A stretch of 64,000 bases of DNA from Pseudoprevotella muciniphila (GTDB lineage: Bacteria; Bacteroidota; Bacteroidia; Bacteroidales; Bacteroidaceae), in contig NZ_CP033459.1 of assembly GCF_003265305.2 (NCBI RefSeq), positions 2,356,001 to 2,420,000 of the forward strand. Direction: 5' to 3'. Under the pieces are notes generated by a model, which saw nothing but the letters and a program-made list of their open reading frames with translations, did no database searches and had not been told where the DNA came from. Positions 20,796 through 30,548 of this stretch are shown here, one piece after another (position 1 is the first letter of the stretch; each line of letters begins with the position of its first letter). Position numbers and translations under genes: made by a program.

Positions 20796-21110
20796 CTATT
20801 TGTACCTATAGTGCTTACGATGTTTCAGGTACGTTAGGTCTGATTGGTGTCGGTATGCCTCTTTCTCAAATCTGATGTTGAAGTAGGCGTCTCTACCATT
20901 GCGGTATTTTATTAGCAAAACGAGCCATTCGAGGATATACCAAATGAAAAATGGTATGTACAGAAGTTCGCGCTGTTGTGCAGAATGAATGCGCTCGTGG
21001 TTGAGTTCTGTTTTGTTCAGTTTTCGTTTAGAAAAAATGATTCCGAAAAGGCAAATGGCAAGATAACTCTTACCAAATGGAAGAATGCGGTTGATAATAA
21101 CTTTGCTCAT
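20796..21110 (-). CDS. Small membrane protein with HExxH zincin-like motif
   Basis: A 104-residue protein with a hydrophobic N-terminal segment (about 8-26), the motif HERIHSAQQRE at about 39-48 (an exact HExxH), and a second hydrophobic segment right after it (about 50-65). This resembles the membrane-embedded peptidase core of M48/M56-type zincins, but it is far shorter than those families and lacks an obvious third ligand. It may be a stand-alone mini-zincin or an inactive relative; the substrate is unknown. It converges on rplQ. Confidence 0.6.
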   Translation of the reverse strand: MSKVIINRILPFGKSYLAICLFGIIFSKRKLNKTELNHERIHSAQQRELLYIPFFIWYILEWLVLLIKYRNGRDAYFNIRFEKEAYRHQSDLTYLKHRKHYRYK

Positions 21111-21293
21111 GTTTTCCTGATGTTTGAATTAGATAAGTTGTTTTCTATAAATTATTTACTTGCAAATTATATACCAATCAATTCCTTTCTATTGCTAGTG
21201 TCTTCAATAAATAGATAAACATGAGTACAATCTCTTATTTTTTTGTATCTTTACAACCAAAATAACGATCAAACCCTAAGTTAAACTTTATAG

Positions 21294-22475
21294 ATGGAGA
21301 AGAGACCCGGTTTATTCCTTTCCCTGACGATAGGCATATTGACTGCGTTCGGACCTTTTCTGACCGATTTCTATATGCCTGCTCTGCCAGAGATGGTAGA
21401 AGCACTCAAAACAGATGAGGCGGCAGTGCAGATGAGCCTCACGGCATGTATGGTGGGTTTGGCACTCGGTCAACTGATTATAGGTCCTCTTTCTGACAAA
21501 TATGGTAGAAAATCGCTCCTGATAGGGTCTTTGGCATTATTTCTTGTGGCATCAGTGTTCTGTGTTGTGGCATCCAATATCACGATGTTCAACATTGCGC
21601 GTGTTTTCCAAGGACTTGGTGGGGCAGGAGGGATAGTGCTTTCCAAATCTATATCCACAGACCTCTTTACAGGAAATGCTTTGACTAAATTCCTCGCTGT
21701 GCTGAGTATGATAAATGCTGTAACGTCGCTTGCAGCACCGCTCGTGGGAGGTGCTTTGTTGCTGGTTATGCACTGGCAGAGCATCTTCATAGTCTGTGCA
21801 GGAATAGGCCTGATGCTCATTGTTATGTGCGCTTTCGTTCCTGAATCGCTGCCCAAGGATAAACGCAGTGATGTGTCTGTCGTCAAGTCGTTTGGCGGCT
21901 TGTTCAAAGTCTTTGAGAGTCGCACTTTCTTCTATTCAACGCTTGTTTTGATGACGATGTATTTCCTCTTTTTCTGTATTGTTTCATCTTCAACTTTCAT
22001 CTTGCAAACCACCTATGGCATGTCGTCCACACTATATGCCGTGGTTTTCGGAGCAGGGTTACTTGTCATAGGCTTTGGAGCAGCACTGTGTCCAAGGTTT
22101 CAGTCGCAGGTAAGGGCGTTGCGGACAGGAGTACTACTCATCGCAGTCTCTGCAATAGCGACTGTCGTTTCGCTACTGGTGCTTCGTAATGTTTATTGCA
22201 TCATTGCCTCCTATGTATTAGTATTCTTTTCCTTTGGTATGATGCAGACACTCGCCACCACTCTCGGACTCGATGCTGGACGTAAAAGGGCTGGTAGTTC
22301 AAGCGCCACACTGGGTGCGTGCAGTTTTATTGCCGGTGCCATTGCACCACCGCTTATTTCTCTCGGTGGTAATCTGGAATCAGGCTCATGCATTGGCATA
22401 GGAGTGAGCACCGCTTTGGCATTGGTTTTTGTAATGAAACTTACGCGTTTACCATCGGTAAGGGCAGGCTTCTGA
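21294..22475 (+). CDS. MFS multidrug transporter, Bcr/CflA type
   Basis: A 393-residue protein with twelve hydrophobic segments. The start of TM1 (GPFLTDFYMPALPEM) and motif A in loop 2-3 (GPLSDKYGRKSLL) are typical of the Bcr/CflA drug:proton antiporters of the inner membrane. The substrate cannot be read from sequence. It stands alone between the ribosomal cluster and an RNA methyltransferase. Confidence 0.85.
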   Translation: MEKRPGLFLSLTIGILTAFGPFLTDFYMPALPEMVEALKTDEAAVQMSLTACMVGLALGQLIIGPLSDKYGRKSLLIGSLALFLVASVFCVVASNITMFNIARVFQGLGGAGGIVLSKSISTDLFTGNALTKFLAVLSMINAVTSLAAPLVGGALLLVMHWQSIFIVCAGIGLMLIVMCAFVPESLPKDKRSDVSVVKSFGGLFKVFESRTFFYSTLVLMTMYFLFFCIVSSSTFILQTTYGMSSTLYAVVFGAGLLVIGFGAALCPRFQSQVRALRTGVLLIAVSAIATVVSLLVLRNVYCIIASYVLVFFSFGMMQTLATTLGLDAGRKRAGSSSATLGACSFIAGAIAPPLISLGGNLESGSCIGIGVSTALALVFVMKLTRLPSVRAGF

Positions 22476-22533
22476 ATGAAGGTGTGTTCTGCTAATTCTG
22501 ATATTTGAAAAATATCCCTTAAAAGATGGAATA

Positions 22534-23328
22534 ATGGTTATAGAAGTTACGTCGCTCGATATAGATGAACTGAAAGTGTTCTGCAAACTGACTGAGGCTC
22601 AATTACGCAATCGTTTAGACCCCGAGCGGGGCGTTTTCATAGCAGAAAGCCCGAAGGTCATTCGTGTGGCACTCGATGCAGGTTGCGAGCCTGTCTCGCT
22701 TCTCTGTGAGCAGCGGCATATCACTGACGATGCTGCCAACATCATCGCACGTTGCGGCGACATACCTATCTATACAGGTCAACGCGACTTGTTGGCACGG
22801 CTCACGGGCTATTCCCTCACTCGTGGAGTGCTTTGTGCCATGAGGCGACCCAAGCAGCCACGTCTTGGGGATATTCTCAAAGGTGCCAGTAGGGTAGTGG
22901 TCATCGACAATGTGGTGGAAGCCACGAACGTCGGTATCATTTTTCGTAGCGCAGCGGCTCTTGGCATTGATGCGGTGCTTATGTCCCCTAATGCCTGCGA
23001 TCCGTTCAACAGGCGAGCAGTGAGGGTGTCGATGGGGAGTGTGTTCCTCGTGCCTTGGACCTGGCTCGATGGTGGACTTGCAGATCTCGAACGATATGGT
23101 TTCAAAACGGCAGCAATGGCGCTGACAGACGATAGCATACCTATAACTGATCCCATCCTGCAGCAACAAGAGCGTCTTGCTGTCATTATGGGAACAGAGG
23201 GCGAAGGATTGCCCGAAGAAACGATAGCGCATGCTGACTATGTCGTGAAAATACCTATGTCGCATGGTGTTGATTCCTTGAATGTGGCAGCAGCGGCAGC
23301 AGTGGCATTTTGGGAATTGAGAAAATAA
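22534..23328 (+). CDS. TrmH/SpoU-family RNA 2'-O-methyltransferase
   Basis: A 264-residue protein with a substrate-binding N-terminal part (about 15-100) and a SPOUT catalytic domain. The three SPOUT motifs are visible: NVGIIFRSAAALG (about 132-144), VIMGTEGEGLPEE (about 216-228) and IPMSHGVDSLNVAAAAAV (about 239-256). Together they bind S-adenosylmethionine in the knot and methylate rRNA or tRNA. The exact target (for example a 23S rRNA site) is not assignable here. Confidence 0.88.
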   Translation: MVIEVTSLDIDELKVFCKLTEAQLRNRLDPERGVFIAESPKVIRVALDAGCEPVSLLCEQRHITDDAANIIARCGDIPIYTGQRDLLARLTGYSLTRGVLCAMRRPKQPRLGDILKGASRVVVIDNVVEATNVGIIFRSAAALGIDAVLMSPNACDPFNRRAVRVSMGSVFLVPWTWLDGGLADLERYGFKTAAMALTDDSIPITDPILQQQERLAVIMGTEGEGLPEETIAHADYVVKIPMSHGVDSLNVAAAAAVAFWELRK

Positions 23329-23354
23329 TCTCTAATGACCTATTTGGGATAATG

Positions 23355-23390
23355 CAAGTCCCCGCGTCTTCTGTTGGACGCGGGGACTTG
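23355..23390 (+). terminator. Perfect 14-bp hairpin terminator
   Basis: The arms 23355-23368 and 23377-23390 pair perfectly around an 8-nt loop, with T-rich sequence at 23398-23406. It lies between the convergent methyltransferase and purL genes. Confidence 0.8.
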
Positions 23391-23438
23391 AGAGTTATTG
23401 TTTTTTGTGGGATATGGTTGCAGTCTCAATACTAGTGC

Positions 23439-26400
23439 TTATTTCCTGTGTTGCTCTACCCATTTCCGTGCATTGACGAAAGCCTCCATCCAGGGGGTGA
23501 TATCGTCCTTTCGGCGATCTGCAGGGTAGTATGCGTTCTGCCAGGGGAAGAAAGCGCGTTCCAAGTGAGGCATCATAGCCAAGTGGCGGCCGTCGTCAGA
23601 GCAAATGCCTGCTGTGCTGTAGCGGCTGCCGTTAGGATTGCCCGGATATTCGTCATAGGTGTATTTCAGCACGATGTTGTAGTCGTCTTCAGGTTGTGGC
23701 AAGTGGAACTTTCCTTCGCCATGTGCCACCCAGATGCCCAGACGATCTCCGCTCAGGCTGCCGAACATCACACTGCGGTTAGTCGGAACCGTTACACCAA
23801 GGTAGGCGCTCTCAAACTTGTGCGAGTCGTTGTGCTGCATTTTTGTGCCTTCTCCACCGACAAGTCCCAGTTCCACCATGAGTTGGCAACCATTGCAAAC
23901 GCCTAATGAGAGTGTGTCTTCGCGAGCATAGAAACGGTCGAGTGCCTGCTTTGCCTTTTCGTTGAAGAGGAATGCTCCTGCCCAGCCTTTGGCACTGCCA
24001 AGAACGTCGCTGTTGGAGAATCCACCACAGAACACAATGAAGTTCACTTCGTCGAGTGTTTCGCGCCCGCTGATGAGGTCGGTCATCATGACATCTTTCA
24101 CATCGAAACCTGCCAGGTGGAGCGCATAAGCCATTTCGCGTTCACCATTGGTGCCTTTCTCGCGAATGATGGCAGCCCTTACTCCGCTCTTCTCGCGGCG
24201 AGAGGCGTTGAGACCAAATTGTTCGAAAGTTCCTTTGAATTCCGGATGTATGTTGAATTCCAGAGGTTGCTGTTTATAGTTCTCATAGCGTTCCTTCGCC
24301 TTGCCGTTGAAACTCTGGTCGCAGTCGAGCAAGTAAGACGTTTCATACCACACATCGCGGAGATAGTCGATGCCAAACTGATAGGTTGCACCGTCCTTTT
24401 CTGCAAGAATATGGCGTTCTTCTGAAGGTGTACCGAGTTTTACATAAGCCACCTCATTATCGTCCATAATCTCTTCAAATGCAGCTCTGTCGTTATTGTC
24501 CACCTGTACAACTATACCAGGATTTTCAGCAAACAAGGAAGTGATGAGATCGGCTTTCTTGAACGCGTCAAGATTGATGTCCATTCCTCCTTCCGTGTTA
24601 GCAAAGCACATTTCGAGGAGACAAGTGATGAGACCGCCTGCCGAAACATCATGCCCTGAAAGGATAAGGTTGTTTTGTATAAGTTCCTGAACGGCATTAA
24701 ATGCAGCGCGGAAGTATTCAGGATTCTTTACCATTGGTACATCACTGCCCACTTTTCCTTGGCTTTGTGCAAAAGCAGAACCACCAAGTCGGAGTTCATC
24801 GAAACTGAAGTCTATATGGTAAAGTGTAGTCTTCGTGTTATTTACCATTACGGGTGTGATGGTCTTGCGAATGTCGCTCACTTCGCCGCCTGCACTCACG
24901 ATAACCGTTCCCGGAGAAATAATCTTTTCCCCGTTGGGGTATTGCTGTGAGAGTGAGAGAGAGTCTTTACCCGTTGGTACGTTGATTTGTAGTGCGCAGC
25001 AGAAATCGCTAAGTGCCTGTACTGCGTTGTAGAGTCGGGCATCTTCGCCCTTCTGTGAGCGGCAGGGCCACATCCAGTTCGCACTTAGGCTCACGCTGTC
25101 GAGCCCCTCGGCGAGCGATGCAAAAACGAGGTTGGTCAGTGCTTCTGCCACAGAGAGCACGCTACCTGCAGCAGGGTTTGCCAGTCCTGCCTGCGGTGCA
25201 TGTCCGAGAGCTGTTGCTATGCCGGCACGCCCTTGATAGTCGAGCGCCACCACACCAACATCTGCCAAAGGCAATTGCAATTCACCAACACACTGCTGAC
25301 GCGCCACCTTGCCTGTTACGCTACGGTCCACCTTGTTGGTCAGCCAATCCTTGCAAGCAACGGCTTCAAGTTGCAGCACACGGCTGAGATATTCCTGAAG
25401 TTGCGATGGCTCATAAGCCACATTTTCGTATTTACGTTCTACTGTTTCATCGCGCATCACAGTCTTAGGAGAGTGTCCGAACATCTGTGCCACATCGAGG
25501 TCGAAGGGGCGTTTTCCGTCGCCCTGTTCGAATGAGAAGTGCGCGTCGCCGGTGGTTTCACCCACAACGTACATCGGTGCCCGCTCGCGGTCGGCTATCT
25601 GTCGCACATGCTCAAGATGTTCTTCCTGAATGAGTAATCCCATTCTTTCTTGGCTCTCGTTGGCGATGATTTCCTTTGCGGAAAGTGTTTGGTCGCCGAT
25701 GGGCAATTTCGTCATGTCTATCTTGCCGCCGCATTCTTCCACCAGTTCCGAGAGGCAGTTCACGTGGCCAGCAGAACCATGATCGTGGATAGAAACAACG
25801 GGATTGACCTCTTCTTCGCAAAGAGCGCGAACCAAGTTGTTTGCACGTTTCTGCATTTCCGGATTGGCGCGCTGCACGGCATTGAGTTCGATACCGGAAC
25901 TATAACGTCCTGTGTCAACGCTCGAAACAGAACCACCACCGAGCCCGATGCGATAGTTGTCGCCACCGACCACCACCACCTTATTGCCTTTCTCAGGAGT
26001 ACCCTTCAGGCAGTCGCGTTTTGTGCCGTAGCCCACACCGCCGGCAAGCATAATGACTTTGTCGTATCCATATTTTTCACCGTTTTCCTGATGCTCAAAC
26101 GTGAGCACAGAACCTGTAATCAGTGGCTGTCCGAATTTATTGCCGAAGTCGCTTGCACCGTTCGACGCCTTGATCAGTATCTGCTCGGGCGTCTGGTAGA
26201 GCCACTTGCGCACGGGGAGTATGTCTTCCCATTCCCTGCCGCCATCAAGACGTGGGTAGGCGGTCATATAAACTGCCGTACCTGCAATGGGCCATGAGCC
26301 GACACCACCGCCCATACGGTCGCGTATCTCGCCGCCGGTGCCTGTAGAAGCACCGTTGAAGGGTTCTACAGTGGTGGGGAAGTTGTGCGTCTCGGCTTTC

Positions 26401-27131
26401 AGCGAAATAACACTCTCTATGTCCTTGATGATGAAATAGTCGCTCGTGGAGTGGTCCTGTGGGGCAAACTGCTCTACTACGGGACCTTCTGCGAAAGCCA
26501 CGTTGTCCTTGTAGGCACTGATGATCTTATGTGGATTTTCCTTTGTGGTCTTCTTAATCATGGCAAAGAGCGATGAAGGCATTTCCTTGCCGTCGATGAT
26601 GAATGTCCCACCGAAAATCTTGTGGCGGCAGTGTTCGGAGTTGATTTGTGCAAAACCGAACACTTCTGAGTCGGTGAGTTTCCTGCCCAAGTCATTTTCA
26701 ACCTTATGTAGGTACTCTATCTCTTCGGGCGAGAGGGCAAGCCCTTCCTGTTCGTTGTAGGTTTCCAGGTCGTCTATCTGCATGATGGGTGCAGGCTTGA
26801 TATTGACCTCGAATATCTTCTGGTCCAACCCTTCGTAGAGGCGTTGCAGCATAGGGTCGTAGTCCGCATCTTTACCTTCTACGGGAAAATACTCCTCAAT
26901 GCGACTAATACCCTCCAAATTCATGTTTTGCGTGATTTCCACAGCATTCGTGCTCCAGGGCGTAATCATTTCTCTGCGTGGTCCTACATACCATCCTTCA
27001 ATGGTCTCCCCATCTATCAGGGTAGAATCGCCGTAGAGCCAATTCAGTTCAGATAATTCTTTATCGTTGAACTTGTGGTTTGTTTCAGTGGCAATAATGC
27101 TGCCGTTTGCCGTTTGAAAAAAGGAAATCAT
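23439..27131 (-). CDS. purL: Phosphoribosylformylglycinamidine synthase (large, single-chain)
   Basis: About 1230 residues, the long form that fuses the FGAM synthetase halves to a C-terminal glutamine amidotransferase (de novo purine synthesis step 4). The ammonia-ligase part has SEHCRHKIFGG, AETHNFPTTVEPFNGASTG (in two pieces) and a duplicated AIRS-like half. The class I amidotransferase carries nucleophile C1079 in GVCNGCQ and the H1189/E1191 pair in PHLERAFF. The start was placed at 27131 (MISFFQTANGS); 19 further upstream codons overlap the promoter. Confidence 0.97.
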   Translation of the reverse strand: MISFFQTANGSIIATETNHKFNDKELSELNWLYGDSTLIDGETIEGWYVGPRREMITPWSTNAVEITQNMNLEGISRIEEYFPVEGKDADYDPMLQRLYEGLDQKIFEVNIKPAPIMQIDDLETYNEQEGLALSPEEIEYLHKVENDLGRKLTDSEVFGFAQINSEHCRHKIFGGTFIIDGKEMPSSLFAMIKKTTKENPHKIISAYKDNVAFAEGPVVEQFAPQDHSTSDYFIIKDIESVISLKAETHNFPTTVEPFNGASTGTGGEIRDRMGGGVGSWPIAGTAVYMTAYPRLDGGREWEDILPVRKWLYQTPEQILIKASNGASDFGNKFGQPLITGSVLTFEHQENGEKYGYDKVIMLAGGVGYGTKRDCLKGTPEKGNKVVVVGGDNYRIGLGGGSVSSVDTGRYSSGIELNAVQRANPEMQKRANNLVRALCEEEVNPVVSIHDHGSAGHVNCLSELVEECGGKIDMTKLPIGDQTLSAKEIIANESQERMGLLIQEEHLEHVRQIADRERAPMYVVGETTGDAHFSFEQGDGKRPFDLDVAQMFGHSPKTVMRDETVERKYENVAYEPSQLQEYLSRVLQLEAVACKDWLTNKVDRSVTGKVARQQCVGELQLPLADVGVVALDYQGRAGIATALGHAPQAGLANPAAGSVLSVAEALTNLVFASLAEGLDSVSLSANWMWPCRSQKGEDARLYNAVQALSDFCCALQINVPTGKDSLSLSQQYPNGEKIISPGTVIVSAGGEVSDIRKTITPVMVNNTKTTLYHIDFSFDELRLGGSAFAQSQGKVGSDVPMVKNPEYFRAAFNAVQELIQNNLILSGHDVSAGGLITCLLEMCFANTEGGMDINLDAFKKADLITSLFAENPGIVVQVDNNDRAAFEEIMDDNEVAYVKLGTPSEERHILAEKDGATYQFGIDYLRDVWYETSYLLDCDQSFNGKAKERYENYKQQPLEFNIHPEFKGTFEQFGLNASRREKSGVRAAIIREKGTNGEREMAYALHLAGFDVKDVMMTDLISGRETLDEVNFIVFCGGFSNSDVLGSAKGWAGAFLFNEKAKQALDRFYAREDTLSLGVCNGCQLMVELGLVGGEGTKMQHNDSHKFESAYLGVTVPTNRSVMFGSLSGDRLGIWVAHGEGKFHLPQPEDDYNIVLKYTYDEYPGNPNGSRYSTAGICSDDGRHLAMMPHLERAFFPWQNAYYPADRRKDDITPWMEAFVNARKWVEQHRK

Positions 27132-27154
27132 ACTTTCATGTTTTTTATTTGCTG

Positions 27155-27185
27155 CGAAATTACAATAAAATACACAAGAAGCAAA
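27155..27185 (-). promoter_or_regulatory. Promoter of purL
   Basis: On the minus strand TTTG (27185-27182), a 19-bp spacer and TAATTTCG (27162-27155) match the Bacteroidota promoter with one deviation in the -7 box. It lies 24 bp before the chosen ATG. Confidence 0.65.
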
Positions 27186-27369
27186 CAAACCTTCACGCTT
27201 TTGTTTGCAAAATCAATAGTTAATCAGGTTGATTCGTAAAAAAAAGTTTAAATTTGACATACTAATTTTAAATTTTTCCGTATTATTGCAGTCTAATAAA
27301 TAAAAATGCCATTTTTGGCAGTTGATTTAGAGTGATAAAAATGTTATTAACCCAATAAATAATAAAACA

Positions 27370-27744
27370 ATGAAAAAAGTTCTTATCTTTACAATTTTGG
27401 CACTGCTTATACCTACGTCTTTCACGTCTTGCGATGATAGTTGGGAAGACGACCTCATCGGAGGGTACTTTTGTGAATATAACGGCAATTATATCAGACT
27501 TTATGGGAATGGTAGAGGTTTTATGGAGGATGATTATAGAAGTGAAAGTTTCACATGGTGGGCAGGCAGTCGTACTATCACTTTTGCCTTTGATGGAGGT
27601 CCAACAGAAACTTGGGATTATCGTTTTACCCACGATGGCATCTACTTCGGCGGCGATTTCTATATCTATTATGACTACCCATTATATGCAAAGAAAAAAG
27701 CCGCAAGGCTGAAAGTGGAAAAGAAAGCCGAAGAAAAGAAATAG
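27370..27744 (+). CDS. Small lipoprotein of unknown function
   Basis: A 124-residue protein with a lipoprotein signal: a hydrophobic stretch and lipobox ending at C21 (TSFTSC), followed by acidic residues that favour outer-membrane or surface retention. The body (about 30-105) is rich in Gly, Tyr, Trp and Phe in alternating patterns, which suggests a small beta-barrel or lipocalin-like fold. The last 20 residues are Lys/Glu-rich. No catalytic motif is seen. Confidence 0.75.
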   Translation: MKKVLIFTILALLIPTSFTSCDDSWEDDLIGGYFCEYNGNYIRLYGNGRGFMEDDYRSESFTWWAGSRTITFAFDGGPTETWDYRFTHDGIYFGGDFYIYYDYPLYAKKKAARLKVEKKAEEKK

Positions 27745-27804
27745 AATAATGATAGATTGGAAATTGGAGAGTTATTCTCTCTTTCCTAAATATAATATCG
27801 AAAT

Positions 27805-28680
27805 ATGCCGAAAGTCGTAGGAATCGGCGAAATATTGTGGGACGTCCTGCCCGAGGGTAAACAACTCGGCGGGGCGCCCGCTAATTTTGCATATCATGTC
27901 AGTCGGGCAGGAACAGATGCCGCTATTGTGTCGGCGGTGGGCAATGATACGTTAGGAGATGAGACGTTCTCCCTGCTTGCTGAGAAAAGAATGGACTGCA
28001 AATATGTGAAGCGTGTGGGTTTTCCAACAGGACAAGTGAATGTTACCCTTGATGCGGATGGCGTGCCGCAGTACGACATTTGCGAAGGCGTGGCTTGGGA
28101 CAATATCCCTTTTTCGGATGATGTTCTTTGCCTTGCTTCCGAATGTGATGCCGTATGCTTCGGTACATTGGCACAACGGAACGATGTTTCGAGAGACAGC
28201 ATTTGCCGTTTCCTTGATGCTACTCCAGGTCAGTGTATGAAGATTCTGGATGTCAATCTGCGGCAGGATTACTATTCTGAAAAGGTGTTGGTGGAAAGCC
28301 TGAAACGCGCTGATGTGTTGAAACTTAATGAAGAAGAACTTCCCATTGTGGCACGTTTGGCAGATGTCACAAGCAAGGGTGAAGCGGCGATTTGTCGTTC
28401 TATAATGGAAAAGTTCGCGCTTTCCATAGTTATACTTACTTGTGGTGCCAAATATAGTCTTGCCTTAACAAGCGACGGGCAAATCAGTCGCATGAATACC
28501 CCACATGTGAAAGTTGCAGATACCGTAGGGGCAGGAGATGCATTTACCGCAGCATTTGCCGCCGCCATACTAAAAGGATGTAATCTCAAAGAAGCGCATG
28601 CAAAAGCGGTCGAGACATCTGCATACATTTGCACGTGCCATGGAGCAATGCCCGAATATGGTGGCTTTTGCAGAGAATAA
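27805..28680 (+). CDS. PfkB-family sugar kinase (fructokinase-like)
   Basis: A 291-residue ribokinase/PfkB-fold kinase. The N-terminal signature GGAPANFAYHVSRAG (about 22-36) and the C-terminal DTVGAGDAF motif with catalytic base D245 are intact. The length and the LGGAPANFA form resemble bacterial fructokinases, but sugar specificity is inferred only. It lies 60 bp after the small lipoprotein gene, with no visible functional link. Confidence 0.87.
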   Translation: MPKVVGIGEILWDVLPEGKQLGGAPANFAYHVSRAGTDAAIVSAVGNDTLGDETFSLLAEKRMDCKYVKRVGFPTGQVNVTLDADGVPQYDICEGVAWDNIPFSDDVLCLASECDAVCFGTLAQRNDVSRDSICRFLDATPGQCMKILDVNLRQDYYSEKVLVESLKRADVLKLNEEELPIVARLADVTSKGEAAICRSIMEKFALSIVILTCGAKYSLALTSDGQISRMNTPHVKVADTVGAGDAFTAAFAAAILKGCNLKEAHAKAVETSAYICTCHGAMPEYGGFCRE

Positions 28681-28698
28681 TTACAAAACTTACTATAC

Positions 28699-28750
28699 AA
28701 TAAATCCCCGAATGTTTTCCTAACACCACTCGAGGATTTATTTTTTGAAA
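28699..28750. terminator. Terminator between convergent genes
   Basis: An aataaatccccg arm pairs with cgaggatttatt across a ~25-nt loop and is followed by six Ts. It separates the sugar kinase gene from the leftward gene ending at 28790. Confidence 0.6.
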
Positions 28751-28789
28751 GTTTATTAAGTAGTTTCTGTCAATTTGCAGAACTGATTG

Positions 28790-30046
28790 TCAGAGTTTCT
28801 TGTATCCCCCGTCTGCAGTTGGTAAAATGCTTCTGTCCACTATGCCGGTCAGTGCTGATTGCAGGTAGTAGAATATACCCTTGACGCGCCATGTTTTCTC
28901 ACTGGCATTTTGTATGTCGATGGTTCCGCCGCGATAGTAGAAATCGTTTACAGAACGCAGGGCACGGCAATTCTTTTTGTCAGTAGTGCCATCTGGAAGT
29001 GTAACTGTGATACTTGAACCAGGAGCCTCTGTATAAATATAACCGCCTTCAACGATGAAATTTCCACCCGATGAAATACCCTTTGATCCGTTTGCGTTTG
29101 CGTAGGTATTGACGCGGCCGCCTGTGATGGTGATGAGTGTGTCGGCTTTTATGGCTTTTGTGTCAACTGTGTTCGTTTTTGCCGTTATAGTGCCACCATT
29201 GATGTAAAGCATACCATTGTTCACATCTGTCGGGTCGTTGGTAAAGCCTACGTCGATGCCGTCGCCAGTATTGTTTTCTATGGTAATAGTACCATTATCT
29301 ATCTGGAGGTACTGCTGCACATTGATGCCGTCAGAAGCAGATTTAAGTACATTGAAGTTGCCTGTGAAATCTTCTGAGAAGATGGTGTATTCATCGGAGC
29401 GGTAGCCGTGACGGGCATTACCTGTGATGTTGATGTCGCCATCGCCGGCAAAGCGTGCATGACCATTGATGAAGAATGCACCTTTCTGACCACCTGTTGC
29501 GCCATCAACTAAGTTGTTGGTACCGCTGACATTCACATCTACGTACTTGCCATTCAGGAAATTGATGGCAGCCGTGTCGCTGTTGCTGATGCTGACCGAG
29601 TTCAGATTGATTACACTGGCGTGCTTGCCGTCTGCTATGAACGCTCCATTGTCAGTAGAACCGCTCAGATTGTAGGTGATGGTGTCTGAATAGGTTGTAT
29701 CGTTCGTTATGGCTGATACGTATGCACCTTTCACTGTGAGGTCGATATAGGGAACTATGTCTGCTGTCAATGTGACGGTGGCATTGGAGGATGCAAAGTC
29801 CACTGTGACGGAACGGTTCATGTCCACTGTGGCATTCTTTTCCACTTGTATGCCCTTAATCTCGCCCGTGTTATAACTGTTGCCCTGAATGGTCAGGACG
29901 CTGCCGCTATTTGAAAATACGAGGTCTTCTGCACTCGCATTATACAGGTGCATGACATAGCCTCCGTTCAGCATCACGGTAACTTTCTGTGCAAGAGCCG
30001 TGGAAACAGCGGTAGCGAGGAAGAGTAGGAGAGTAAACTTTTTCAT
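28790..30046 (-). CDS. Secreted carbohydrate-binding domain protein (Cthe_2159-like beta-helix)
   Basis: A 418-residue protein with a Sec signal peptide (about 1-19, ALAQ cleavage). The body shows the repeated short turns of a right-handed beta-helix, such as GDINITGNARHG, GIDVGFTNDP, LYINGGTITAKTNT and TDTLITITGGRVN-type runs, typical of Cthe_2159 polygalacturonate-binding proteins. A few residues (YNASAEDLVFSNSG, about 36-49) resemble the N-terminal segment of the neighbour upstream. Its start overlaps that gene's stop by 4 bases (ATGA), so the two are cotranslated. It probably binds glycans at the cell surface. Confidence 0.75.
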   Translation of the reverse strand: MKKFTLLLFLATAVSTALAQKVTVMLNGGYVMHLYNASAEDLVFSNSGSVLTIQGNSYNTGEIKGIQVEKNATVDMNRSVTVDFASSNATVTLTADIVPYIDLTVKGAYVSAITNDTTYSDTITYNLSGSTDNGAFIADGKHASVINLNSVSISNSDTAAINFLNGKYVDVNVSGTNNLVDGATGGQKGAFFINGHARFAGDGDINITGNARHGYRSDEYTIFSEDFTGNFNVLKSASDGINVQQYLQIDNGTITIENNTGDGIDVGFTNDPTDVNNGMLYINGGTITAKTNTVDTKAIKADTLITITGGRVNTYANANGSKGISSGGNFIVEGGYIYTEAPGSSITVTLPDGTTDKKNCRALRSVNDFYYRGGTIDIQNASEKTWRVKGIFYYLQSALTGIVDRSILPTADGGYKKL

Positions 30047-30486
30047 CGTATGTACATTTTCTGGGTCATACCGTTTGCCTTGATGATGTATAAGCCTTTG
30101 GGCAGACTTTCAGTGGGCAGACCGTTGCCTTGTTTTGTTGTTCTGAGGAGTTGTTTGCCTGTCATGTCGTAAATCGTAACCATTGTGCCATCAGCCAAGG
30201 CAGACAGGTCGCTCGGCTGTGTAAGGGTATTCCTGATGCCTGTAGCCACTTCTGAGAAAAACATTCGGTTGAGGCTTGCCAGCGGAATGGAAACGTTGTC
30301 AGTGCCGGTAGTTGCGCCAGTGCTGATAACCATGTTGTTGTCATTGCTGAACGTGATGTAAATCTGATCAGTCGCAAACGACCTTTGTGCGCCATCCGAT
30401 GTCTCTACCGTCAGGAAAGAGTAGGTCTGGGCGCTTACTCCTATGGCAAACATTGCCAATAATGCGACCATGTAAAATTTTTTCAT
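30043..30486 (-). CDS. Small secreted protein with T9SS-like C-terminal tail
   Basis: A 147-residue protein with a signal peptide (about 1-19, VSAQ). The middle contains a short beta-rich segment, and the C-terminus (about 105-147: TIYDMTGKQLLRT, LPKGLYIIKANGMTQKMYIR) is a type A sorting-like tail. It is the first gene of a two-gene leftward operon with the beta-helix protein, which itself has no such tail. This suggests that the pair could form one surface unit. Confidence 0.7.
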   Translation of the reverse strand: MKKFYMVALLAMFAIGVSAQTYSFLTVETSDGAQRSFATDQIYITFSNDNNMVISTGATTGTDNVSIPLASLNRMFFSEVATGIRNTLTQPSDLSALADGTMVTIYDMTGKQLLRTTKQGNGLPTESLPKGLYIIKANGMTQKMYIR

Positions 30487-30540
30487 AAGAATTTATTGAT
30501 GTTTTTTTGGGGTGTTGATAATTCTCTTTTATTTCGAATG

Positions 30541-30548
30541 CAAAATTA
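30541..30548 (-). promoter_or_regulatory. -7 element upstream of the two-gene surface operon
   Basis: TAATTTTG on the minus strand lies 55 bp before the 30486 start. The expected TTTG box upstream is not exact, so confidence is limited. Confidence 0.4.

Noticed and set aside
23448-26760. Plus-strand ORFs opposite purL
   Set aside because: They are antisense shadows of a complete, well-conserved enzyme.
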